Of a stretch of 64,000 nt of DNA, positions 45,980 through 56,627 are shown piece by piece. Under the pieces are notes generated by a model that saw only the letters and a list, made by a program, of their open reading frames with translations, had not been told where the DNA came from and did not search any database. Position numbers and translations under genes: made by a program. Source of the DNA: Marsupella aquatica (Eukaryota; Marchantiophyta). The stretch is taken from positions 6,138,001-6,202,000 of the forward strand of contig OZ316898.1 of assembly GCA_973895155.1 (NCBI GenBank), in the 5' to 3' direction. Numbering within the stretch: the stretch's first letter is position 1; each line of letters begins with the position of its first letter.

Positions 45980-47960
45980 GAGTGGAAATCCATGATGGAG
46001 TGACATACTTGCAAGGAATTGAAATGGATCCAAACACCCCAACCAAATAGAGTGGCAGAATGGTTGAACTGAACTTTGTTGGGGAAAGCATGCATCATGC
46101 TCATTGGGCCCAATTTGCCCCAAGGTTTTTGGATTAAAGCTATCAAGCAAGCTGTTTATGTCTACAACCATTGCATACGCCAAAGTCTCACTATTTGGAG
46201 CCCCCCGCATCACCTTTGATGACACAAGTACACACTAACATTAGAGAAAATATTTTGGGGAATTATTTCACCCCTATTCGGATGAAATATTCCATTCTTT
46301 GGTTTTTCCTTGGAATCATTCTTTGGTTTTTAAACCCTATTTTAACTAATAAGTCTCAACATTAGATGTAAAAGACCCTAAAGTTCTTTTAAAATTCTTT
46401 TAAAGTTTCCCCTTATAACCAATAAAATGACCCTATGATTCATTGAAAGTAATATGCCATTTCATGGAAATGAGACCCCCAAGATTCCATATTATTTAGG
46501 AGAAGTTGATGCAGATTATGTTTGAGTTATGGTACCAGAGCTCAATGGATCACTCTAGACTTTGAGTATTTATGTGTGCTGCATATGTTCATGTTGAGGA
46601 AACACACAGGTTAGGTTGGACCCTAAGTCTAAATAATGCCCTTTTTTTAGGCATTAGTCCTTGGCAAATGGGGTATAAGTTATGAAATTGTGTTGATTGC
46701 AAGGCACTTTGTGAGCAAGAATGGTTGTCAAAGCCCCAAAATAATCCAGATGAGCTGATGGTGGTGCCCAACACAGTGGAGCTTAGTTGACAGGGGTGTT
46801 GAGAGCGCTGCTTACAGTCCTTTTGGTAGAGATGTAATCCATCAAATTTCTCACTCCACTAGGGCAAAATTTGGCCAACCCTTTAATAGATTTAATTTTG
46901 TAGCTGGACCCTAGTGTTTACTTGGTCTCGTACTTGGTTGCGCATGAAAATGATCTTGGTGTAATTCTGCTTACTGAAGATAGAGATCCCTCCAGCTATG
47001 ATAAGGCTATGGTCTCTCTAGAGATTGAATAATAAGTGGATGAAAGCAGTGTTGAAGAAGTCTGGTTTTTTGCACAAGAATTCAACATGGCGCCTGGTTG
47101 ATTTGCCTTCACCAAGAGTCAACCATGATTGTTGCATTTACCAAAAAGAAATGGAGAATTACTCACATTTTGGCGGGCACTTTGTTCACATTAAGGTGGC
47201 ACTATATGTGGATGACATGTTGATTATTGTTGAGAAAAATATGATGTTGCACATTTGAAAACATTGTTGAGGAAAGAGTTTCAATGAAGAATTTGAGTCA
47301 GGCTAATAAAACTTTAAGGATGAAAATTCATTGTGATAGGGAGCAGAGATAACTATGGTTGTCTAAAGTAGTGCACAAGGTAGTAGCCAAATATGGGATG
47401 GAACATGCAAAACCAGACAGTTGGTGTTGCATTCATTTAAAACTCTTAAAGAGTGATTTCACTTTTATTGATACTTAGAGACACATTTAGCATTGGAATC
47501 AATTTCCTTGTGATAACGTGGTGAGTAGTTTGATGTATGAAATGACATGCAATATAGACCTTACATTGCCCATGCCATTATTTAGCAGTTTGTGCAAATT
47601 TTACGGCAAACCATGCAAAGCAAGGAAGTGGGTTTGTATAATTTTGGAGGTACATTTGATTATGGGATTTTATTTGATGTTAAAGTAGATCAACTCTAAG
47701 TTGGAGTTAGATGGTTCTGTAGATTCAGGTTTTGACTTGTAACTTGGACAACAAGAAGTCTACTGCCGACCTTGTGCAGAGTATGTGTTCATGGTGGATG
47801 GAGGCTGTACCAGCTGAGTGGAAGTCAACCACTCAATCTTGTGTTGAGTTGTCTACAATTAAAGTTCAGTACATGGTTGTTTGTGAGACAACTAAGGAAC
47901 TGGTCTGGCTATAGACATTGATGAATGAACTTGGTCTTAAATACACATGAAAGCCGGATC
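45980..47960 (+). pseudogene. Decayed Copia gag-pol fragment
   Basis: Fragments in several frames match copia pol in order. An integrase end lies near 46030-46175 (readable as RVAEWLN and FWIKAIKQAVYVYNH). The start of RT is near 46975-47110 (NSTWRLVDLPSPR). The RT active-site stretch follows near 47205-47230 (ALYVDDMLII). A heavily mutated RT/RNase H connection comes next, and an RNase H end lies near 47790-47915 (ELSTIKVQYMVV, TKELVWL). Stops and frameshifts are everywhere. Gag, protease and most of the RT palm are missing, and no LTR pair was found. A solo arm of TIR element A interrupts it. Confidence 0.75.
46185..46487. mobile_element. Solo arm related to TIR element A
   Basis: The order of blocks matches the right arm at 22448-22709: TCTCACTAT, TGGAG, CCCGCATCACCT, AAGTCTCAACATTAGATGTA, AAAGACCCTAA, ACCAATAAAATGACCCTAT, ATGCCATTTCA and GAGACCCCCAAGAT. 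No partner arm was found nearby. It lies between the integrase and RT remains of the decayed Copia. Confidence 0.6.
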
Positions 47961-49010
47961 ACATAACAAGGAAATTGTGCTAAAAAGAGCAGGCATCCAA
48001 CAAAGTCTACTTTTGCTTCATAATGGCTCTCCAAAATGAGCACATGAGCCAAAATCACAGCCAAAACAATCAGCATTGTCCCTCTATACAAGAAAATGGT
48101 GAAGGGAGTTGTTGCTTTGAAACTGGTTGCAGATTTGGGCATTGTAACATCCAATTTTGGGGGAAATGTTTAATCCACCAATTCCTCACTTGACCTTCAC
48201 TGATGGCTACTACCCACTTTAGTGGATGTTTTGACCCACTTCTAGGTAGCCTCATGGTCCTGATTTCAATCTTTGTGAAGCCTCATATGACATAATTTTC
48301 CCTCAATTTTTCCTGGACAGACATATCCCAAATCCCCCAAGATAAATTTGTATTCATTACTCCTTTGTGTGAGTGAAGAGTTGTTGCCAATATACCTCCA
48401 CCATGAAGTATGTGGGGATAGTGATGTTGCGGTTTGATCTATCTTGGATACCCAACGTCATAGACCTTACACGGGACCTAACAAAAAGCATCCTGTGTGA
48501 AGCTTGATCCCTTTCCCTTGGACACGGCTCAACCTGAGCTCACCCAAGAGTCCCAAAGTTTACAAGTCACCCATGACATTGTTAGTTCTTCCAAATTGCT
48601 CATGCATGTATATATTGGGGCACAATTTTATCCTTTCATTGCCACATGCCTCCATCGTGTCCAATCAGACCAAAGGCTGATTGTATCCTTTTCAATGCCA
48701 CATGCCTCAGATTTAGCAAATTATGTATTTAGACTTCTCAGATATTAGTTTTCATCTAGAGTTTGGAATAACCATGATTTGACTCTAGTTGACATTCCGG
48801 ATAACTCTATTATTGAAAATATTTTTATGAGGGGGCCATTGCCTACTTCAGAGTTCTGGACACAATTGATGCAACCTACCATACAAAGCTGACTAACAAG
48901 ATTTCACTACTTTTTAAGATATTTAACGACTACTGGTAAAAATAGAGTAGGGGGGACAAAGATGATAAATTGATCTTCAGAGCCCTCATTTATTTTCTAT
49001 TTTGTGATTA
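47961..49010. other. Intergenic, nothing recognised
   Basis: AT-rich sequence without conserved coding. The first ~150 bp may still be Copia 3'-end sequence. Short frames (for example 48497-48748) match no family known to me. Confidence 0.35.
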
Positions 49011-49236
49011 AAAAACAGCTTTTAAGTACTTTGCCACTAAAGATATTCTAATTGACAATAGTGCCACTATTTTTTCTTAATTATAAAAATATCATGGTTT
49101 TGTATATGGATGACAAGTTTACCAAGATAAATAGGGAAACTATATATGAAAAGCGTGACATTTTTGTACATACAAAAAAATAGTGGAACTGTAAATTCAA
49201 ACATCTTTAGTGGCAATGTACTTAAAAGCTGTTTGA
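49011..49236. mobile_element. MITE with ~60-bp terminal inverted repeats
   Basis: The left arm AAACAGCTTTTAAGTACTTT, then GCCACTAAAGAT and GTGCCACTATTTTTT, is mirrored on the right by ATAGTGGAACTGTAAATT, ATCTTTAGTGGCAATGTACT and TAAAAGCTGTTT. The whole ~225 bp could fold into one hairpin. It has no coding, and the target duplication is unclear. Confidence 0.7.
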
Positions 49237-50150
49237 AAATATTGTATGACAGTATGATATGTAAGACATTTTCTTATGTCTGTTCAAAGTAGATCTGTAT
49301 TTGCCCTGCAAAAGGGACTGGGATGCTCAATGTTGAAGTGATTGTCAAAATGCCCGTAAGTTCTTACATCATCATATCAGAGAAATCAATTAACAACCAA
49401 CATATGTATGAATTATGGGGGCCAATGAAAAAAATTGTCATCAAATATGTCTGAGTATAAATGAGATATTTGGCATCCAATTCCAAGTGATGTAGCTGGA
49501 CTCATCAACCACACTCCCGACCACAATTACATGAGGGTTTGTTGTAACCCCCAAAAAACCATTGTCTTTTTAATTGAGCATGGGGTGTGGGAGTTGAGAA
49601 TAGTCTTTAATGACGTGTTCTACTTTTGTGAGGTAGTTGAGATTGTGAGTGCTTAGTTTTCCAGAAATGTCTAACTCCTAATGACTACAAGTAGTAACTG
49701 CATAAATTTTGATGCAACTAAAGATTATACATGATTTGTGTGCAGGTTCAAAATCTCGTGGAGGGATAATCAGATTTGTTGAAATCTATTCTACACAGTT
49801 AAATGTCCACTTCATAAATTTAGCATTATAATACCTGAAATATTGACAATATTACACAGAACTTAGATGATTTTTTAGATTAGCAGATGCACATGTGTTT
49901 TGTATCCTAATTATACACTAAATTTCATGGGGAACCCAAATTTGTGATGGTCAAACACTCATTTTGACTAAGGGAACCTAAGTTCATGATGGTGTGTGTT
50001 GCTCAAATGGGCCTCTGCAGGGATGCAACAATTTATTGCATGTGACATCAGCCATCATGTCATAAATTATACATCAAAGAAGCATGCTACCAAGCCATCA
50101 AGTACACAAAATAATTAAAAGAAAGTTCAGCCTGGATGGACTGAGGGGTC
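49237..50150. other. Intergenic, nothing recognised
   Basis: AT-rich sequence with no conserved frame or repeat partner noticed within the window. Confidence 0.35.
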
Positions 50151-50640
50151 TGTTTTGCCTTTTCCCATGGACTATATGACACACATGGCTTCACTTTCCA
50201 CCCAAAATCCACATTGTTGGTTATCCTAAGAAGGACGCTTCACTTTTGAGAAAAACGCCCTGAGTAGATTGGTGTTGTGACCAACTATGAAATGCTAGTT
50301 TTTAGCAAACGTGTGCATTTATTTAATCAAATTTGGAGGTCTGATGCAGCTCAAAATTTTCCAGCATGTTCTCTGATGTCCAATCTATTACCAGACAAAG
50401 TCTCAGTTTTTTTCTGAAACCACTTGGTCCATCGCCAATGAGTGCAAAGATGGTCCATTATTATAAATTAACCACCAACGGATGCTTCGCTTTTGTAAAG
50501 AACACCCTCAGAACTTGGGCACAAGCACCAACTTACCACTTTGGGACATTGACACGTCCCTTTTATGAAGGACGCTCTGAGTAGTTTGCGTGAGCTGCGA
50601 CTTACAGGTTACATATGACTCAAAATTGTAAAGAGTGTTA
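50151..50640. repeat. Three diverged tandem units
   Basis: GGACGCTTCACTTTTGAGAA and ACGCCCTGAGTAGATTGG (near 50232) recur as GGATGCTTCGCTTTTGTAAA and ACACCCTCAGAACTTGGG (near 50480). A third, shorter unit reads CCCTTTTATGAAGGACGCTC followed by TGAGTAGTTTG (near 50551). Spacing is irregular and divergence high. Confidence 0.5.
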
Positions 50641-51898
50641 TCCGAGGGCAGATTTGATGTTCTGAGTCACTCCATCCCAACTTTGGAAATCCATGGGGGG
50701 TTCACAGCAAACCCCTAGGTCTATCCAGGCTTTACTTTCCCACTAAAATCACAGTAAATGAAAATAACATACAATAATTACTATATGTAATACTAGAGGT
50801 GTAAACTTTTGTATGGAAAAGGCATATAATAGAACTAAAATTGATGGGGACCGGTGCCAAGAAGGACCGAGGATATTTAACAAATTGTTGTCTAACTCTA
50901 TGTACCAGTCTTCTTGGTGTTGTAGGAGATATTGCCTGGTCAGGGATTGTTCCTGGTGAAAGGTTGATGTTCTTGCACGTAGGGTAATCAGCTTTCCGGT
51001 TAGTTCATCTTTTATCATGCTTTAGACTCAGAGTTGGATAGTGTATAGTTTGATAATTTCTACCATAATTTCTCTTTTTGCTTTCAGAAGTAAAGGTTTA
51101 GATGTTCAACGTGGACTAACTTGCTGTTGTTCATGCTACTTAGTGGTCTGGCAGCTTGGGCTTAGGTGTCGGGTCTTAGGGCCTGGGTCACCCTGACTTG
51201 CTCTTTTGGCACCCTTGTTGGAGTTGTCTATGCATCCACACTTGGATTTAGTGCTGCTTGTTTCCCCTAATCCGAGGGGCTTAAGGGAAATCAACCAATA
51301 TATAAAAGATATTTCTCAAGAACTTCATGTACTGCATGAATTATTAGACATTTACTCTTAGGTCTAGAGTTAGTATGTAACACAATTAGCCTAACCATAG
51401 TCAGGTACTTGGCTAAGGTTAGATCTGCGACTATAATATTCACTAGCAAGACTTTGTTAGGGAGTGGAATTTAGACTTATTGTTACGGAGCCATCTAGGA
51501 GATAGGAAGAACTTACTTTGTGGTGACTTGATATGGTTGACAAACTTGGAGTAAGTTCAATAAATCTTTCTTTGTAGGGAAACCACGCACGATACAATCA
51601 CACAAGCTCAACCATCAAGCAAGCATACACACCAACAGCAAGATACATGGTTCACCTAAGTTATCAAGGCTTAGTCCATGGAATGCAAAAGCTTTCCTAA
51701 GGTTTGGTCCTAAGGTTTGGTCACCATGGTCACACAAAGCCTCCTTGGCTACAAGCTCTCCTCCTAGCACCTAGCTATCTCCCTAATTAATGACCATGAG
51801 TCTCCAAGAAGAGCTCTCACCAGCCTCTCTATATGTTAGAAACAAGATTCAGGGCTAATCACCAATAACACCCTAATGGTGGTTTAGCATAGGTAACT
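50641..51898. other. Intergenic, nothing recognised
   Basis: AT-rich sequence with no conserved coding. Short frames (such as 50749-51018 on the minus strand) look like chance. Confidence 0.35.
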
Positions 51899-52076
51899 AG
51901 AAGTTAACGAGAGATATACTTGATGGACCCCCAAATTGAAATGTCTTACTTGATAGACCCCATGAGCTTTTGGGTACATTGATTTGAGATCTATCAACAG
52001 TCTGGATCACTCATGGGACCATCAAAAAATATTTTGCATTTTGGGGGTCCGTCAAGTATCTCTCTCAGAAGTTAAC
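51899..52076. mobile_element. 158-bp MITE with 10-bp target duplication
   Basis: The element spans 51909-52066. Its left end reads GAGAGATATACTTGATGGAC and the complement of its right end reads GAGAGAGATACTTGACGGAC, both followed by CCCCAAA. The same ten bases, AGAAGTTAAC, flank it at 51899-51908 and 52067-52076. A 9-11 bp duplication points to a Mutator-type transposase. The interior has no coding. Confidence 0.8.
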
Positions 52077-52088
52077 CCAAGACTAGAC

Positions 52089-52195
52089 TTAACCTTAACA
52101 TTCTTGTGTGTTCCCATGAAAATAAATTTCTATGGAAGTGAATTAACCTTAACATTCTTGTGTGTTCCCATGAAAATAATTTCTATGGAAGTGAT
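52089..52195. repeat. Tandem duplication, 54-bp unit
   Basis: TTAACCTTAACATTCTTGTG begins both copies (52089 and 52143), each ending TTTCTATGGAAGTGA. They differ by one base deletion. Confidence 0.95.
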
Positions 52196-52988
52196 TTGTG
52201 TATCTCTCACGTAGTTGTCTACTGGTGTACTCAAGTGATGTTGCACATATGCATGTTTTCTTTGCTTAGTTATCAATTGCCAATTGCCCAATATGATTGT
52301 CTCAACAATGATTCAAGAAAAATTATCTGACTAAATCTGGTTTAGTCTCCAATTCAATCCCTTCTTGTTTGATGGTCACTTCCCATGAGCATCAACAACG
52401 GGCAGCGAGTCATGCCCTTTCGGCCTCAGCTTTGACACACCCCAATAGTTGCAATGGGAAACTACAATCATGAATTATGTAGCCACGTGTAACATTAGAA
52501 GCCAATTTTGGGCTTGGCCTAGTTGGCATTTAGATCTTTGGGCTTTTTGTTTGCTCATGGCCGCATTGTTCTTCCTCTTCGGGGTATCTATTATCAGGGG
52601 GCTTCTCATGGAGTTAGTACAAACTGTCTTCAGGCATTAACCCATTGAATCCAAAGACATAATGCATATTGTCTTCAAATCATAGTTTCGACAGCGGCAG
52701 TCGCTTTTTGCGGTTTCTCCCGAATCATCTCCATGATTTCTCGGTCTACCATGCAAGGTTGACCGCACGGTTCAACTGTGCAGTTTGCTTGGAGTCACCA
52801 TACATAGTAGGCATCACACAAGGATAGGTGTAGGCACCACACAAGAACAGGTGTACTGGTCATTAAGAGTGATCCTACTTGATAAAAAAAGTTACCTAAG
52901 GGCCCATCAGGTAAGAAAAGTTCACCAAAACCCATCAAACATATATATCTAATAATTTGGAAAAACCATAACAGACTCTCATTGATTA
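52196..52988. other. Intergenic, nothing recognised
   Basis: No conserved coding, RNA gene or transposon end was identified here. Confidence 0.35.
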
Positions 52989-53098
52989 GGGGCAAAGCTA
53001 TTTTCTTGGGGCAAAGCTACTTCCTTTGAATCAATGAATGCAGTCACATTTCCTTGGGGCAAAGCTATTTCCTTTGAATCAATGAATGTCACATTTTG
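52989..53098. repeat. Tandem repeat with GGGGCAAAGCTA core
   Basis: GGGGCAAAGCTA occurs at about 52989, 53009 and 53057. The last two copies are each followed by TTCCTTTGAATCAATGAATG. Confidence 0.85.
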
Positions 53099-55124
53099 AT
53101 GTGTGATTACGAACAAGGTTATTTACTTGGTTTAGCTTACCCTCTCTCCAATTCGTGCGCGTATTTTCAGGGGCGATCAGAAAAAATTGTCGCCAACGGA
53201 TTTCAGTTAAACTCTAATTAATTGTATCATTAAATCAGAAGTCATTGATCAATTCAAGGAAGTCGCGTCGATGGCGGCCGTGGTTTAACCAGTCGGCGAT
53301 GTCCCAGCAATCACTGCTGTGCGACTCACCAACGCCGACAACCGGTGATACCCGGTGCCCTGCCCCACGTCGGTTCATTTATGTGGTCCGAAGCACAAGA
53401 AACACGTCCTAAAATGTGGGAATTAATATGAACCATGAGGTCTCCTGAATAATTATTCTGGGGATTTCCGTTCCTTCATTCGTCGCGGTTGTGGGCCCAG
53501 ATGACCCAACTGTGACCGGTTACATCGGTGGACTTGAGTACCTTTACGTCACCACCCAACCTCCAATTGATGCTGGTCTTTGAAACCGAGGAAACCGCCC
53601 CCAAGAAACTCGCAAACAAGGGGAGAACCGCTGTGCATGATGGAAAACAAGACACTCCAGTCTCCACTGTGCCCCTTCCCCACTGGGGGTGCAACTAGTC
53701 AATCTCAGCGCATCGGAAAGGGACCAAACGACCACTGCACAAGTGAATGTTTAGCATGCGTGGCTGTGCCAGAGTAATAACTCGGGTTGCCGGGAGTCCG
53801 GGATCCTCGAAGAATGACTTTCCGGGGGACAGAATCGACGTCTCGACTATCGCCCTAATTGCGCTCGCGCCATTGGTGCCGTCGATCTTTCTCTGCATTA
53901 ATGCAATGTCGTCTGGGTTGGTCTCTCCGTGATGGCCATGTCTTGCCACACATTAAAGAAATGAACATGGATCGCCAGGACCGACACGTCGGTGTTTAGC
54001 CTCCCCTCGCCAATGGCGTGCACGTCTCGTCTGTTGTGTGCTATGGAATGATGAATGACTTGTGAGCATGAGATGTGCACACATACATACCTTGTGATGC
54101 GTCTGTTTAACCGTACGTGTACACCAAGGATGACTGTTTCCTCGCGCAAGCCCTCGTTTTCTGTCCTTTGTCAACAATGACGGAGCAGTACGTACGTGCA
54201 CGCTCTGTAAAGATGTCTTTCTCCCGTTCTCTCTTTTTCTCCCTCTCCCGGCGACAAGGGTGCGCTACTTCTTACGCTGTTCTCACCGACACGCCACCAA
54301 CCAAACCAGGTAGCTTAGCACTGTCGCAGTTGCTGTGCCGATCGCCATCGCCACCTTTCCCTCGATATTAGGAACCCTCTGCTACGGTCATTTCGAGTCC
54401 TAAATAACGAGAAGTCTGCTTTCTAAATATAACCATCAAGATGAGCAAATGGATGTACAATAGACAGTGATTTAAACAATGTAAAGTCAAAGATGCATTC
54501 TTTGACCAGGGTTTTCTTAGATTGTCACCCCTTTTTTGTTGGTAAATAGACCATAATTATTACAATGGTACCTTTTTTGGTGTATGGGTTAAACGACTTA
54601 ACCTTGGTTAACCATATATGATCTAGTATATCAAGGGAGAATCTGACAGCTCCCATCACCCTCACAGTAGGGGGGGGGGGGGGGTCACTTACCTTGAGGG
54701 TGTGAGGGCAGAGGAGCGCAGAATCCACCCTAGCTGACCAATAGTGGTCATGTGTGAATCTTACAGGAGGGAGATTGGAACCACCTAATTTTTGATGTGA
54801 CAATCTCAGAGCAGTAAGATTCTTCTGCTTAATTAATCAGGGATAAGTCATGTAGCCCATGAAAAAAATAGGCGCATTGCTGAAATAATCTTTTAAAGAG
54901 TGGTATGTCTTGATACTTGACAAAAAAGGTGGCAATCTAGTAAAACCCAGATTCTTTGATACTATGTATTTCAGTAGTTAATGAGATTGACCTTGACAAC
55001 CAAAGAGAAGTGAATAATGTTCATTTGCAATTGCACGACACAATTTACCAAAGTGAAGTATGACTCAAAGTGACACTAGTCTTGATGTCAACCCCATTGT
55101 ACCAGAATTTGAGCCTAAGCACAC
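53099..55124. other. Intergenic, moderately GC-rich, nothing recognised
   Basis: The stretch 53140-54400 is richer in GC than its flanks and has overlapping short frames on both strands (53476-53694 minus, 53953-54201 minus). None shows a known domain. A G run lies at about 54668-54683. It may hold an unrecognised exon or old promoter, but I cannot support one. Confidence 0.35.
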
Positions 55125-55129
55125 ATATC
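55125..55129. repeat. Target-site duplication of Copia-2 (left copy)
   Basis: ATATC precedes the 5' LTR and recurs directly after the 3' LTR at 61151-61155. Confidence 0.85.
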
Positions 55130-55455
55130 TATAGAGGTTAACTCAGTCTTGGGTTGAACTATGGTTAGGATGTTAACTAGGGTTAGAGTAAACCCTAGTT
55201 GAAGAGATTGATCCTTATCTCTTCAACTTGTATGTGGTGTGAGAACACACACAAGAGAGTTCTCAAGAGAGAACACAGGGATATAGCAAGAGATGAGAGC
55301 TTGAAGAGATGGGAGCTATGGTGATGCTTGAGTACACACATAACCGCTAATAAAACTTTGTATTCCCGTGGACGTAGCCAACCTAGAGGCGAACCACGTA
55401 ACTATTGAGCACGTGTATGTTTGGAGTGTATTTCCTGATCTGATTTCTCCCCACA
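55130..55455 (+). repeat. 5' LTR of Copia-2
   Basis: Starts TATAGAGGTTAAC (terminal TG changed to TA) and ends CTCCCCACA. An AATAAAACTTTG segment near 55349 may serve as polyadenylation signal. Confidence 0.95.
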
Positions 55456-56627
55456 ATTGGTATCAGAGCTCAGGTTTTTTCAGTCGATTAGGAACTCCAT
55501 AGAACTTGCTTCAAGCAAAGCGAACAGCGGATGATTTCCTCTTCGAAGCGGAGCTATTGAAAGAAGATCGGACTCAATCTTCTCATAAGTGTGGAGCACA
55601 CAACCAGGGGCTCATTTCAGTGAAGCAATGAAGGCCTGAGGTTAGAAACGGAAACAATTGTAAGTGACGGTTTTCAATTTACGTTATCGGGCAAGAGATA
55701 AGGTCAATTTCTCAGATCAGTCTTTTTTATTGTTCTATCGGGACTTGAAACTGAGATACGCTTGAACGCCTTGTCTTTCTAGACGTTTCGATATCAACAT
55801 CGTTGAATTCCGTCAAACGGTTGAGAAAAAATCTTAATTTCAATTCTCGTTTTTTGAGCTCAAAATTTTGGCTGTGGCGCATAACTTAATATCAGTCACT
55901 TTCAACGAATCGTTTCTCCCTCATTACTCCACCGTTTTGCGAGTTCTTTATATCGATCTTGATGCCCTCGAAGTCTAGTTTCTGAATCTGAAATCAGAAT
56001 TGGATTTCGTCAAAAACTGAGACGGGAATTTGAGTGAATCCGCCGAGGGGTACTTTCTGCCGCTAGTAGTCGTGACTTCCGCGGACGCGCGAGGAGGTCG
56101 AAAACTTCGAGGAGGCCTTTTAGGGCTCGACAAGGCTCGGGCAGGGGGAAGTGCCCCCTGTGAATTTCCCCCACAGGGGCTGTACAAGGGCGGACGGAAT
56201 TTCCCGAAAAGATTCTTTTTCCATAGGCTTAAATTTTTACCGAAGGTCAAAGATTCCGAGCGGCAAACAAAATCGAATCAACTTCAACTTTTGGAGAGGT
56301 GTACTTGGGGAAGCTAGGCAAGCATTGGTGTGCTCAATTTTGGAAACGCATACTAGTGGAATCTTTGGCATAAAAGATTCCCTCGAGGGGTATTTATTTC
56401 ATTTTTTACCCCCCTCCGGTCAGAGTAAAAATTCTCGGCACTCGAGAGTCTGTTTGACAAACCGTTTTCAGCATTTGGAGCGTTACCTTGTGGGCTACAC
56501 ACGGGAGTGATCAGTTTCAAAATTCACCAACTTTCATTTTTGGTCTTATTTTCACACCCCGCATCTGAGCATTCGACGTTTATTTCTTGTTGGAAGGCAA
56601 CTCCACACTACATTTGGCATTCTAGCG
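55456..56627 (+). other. Long untranslated leader of Copia-2
   Basis: About 1170 bp lie between the 5' LTR and the gag start. The primer-binding site TGGTATCAGAGCTC is at 55458-55471. Short frames at 56030-56317 and 56151-56510 do not match known proteins. The region may carry packaging or translation-control signals, but none is identifiable by eye. Confidence 0.6.

Noticed and set aside
53476-54371. A host gene in the GC-richer stretch
   Set aside because: Overlapping short frames on both strands, no splice-consistent chain and no recognisable domain.
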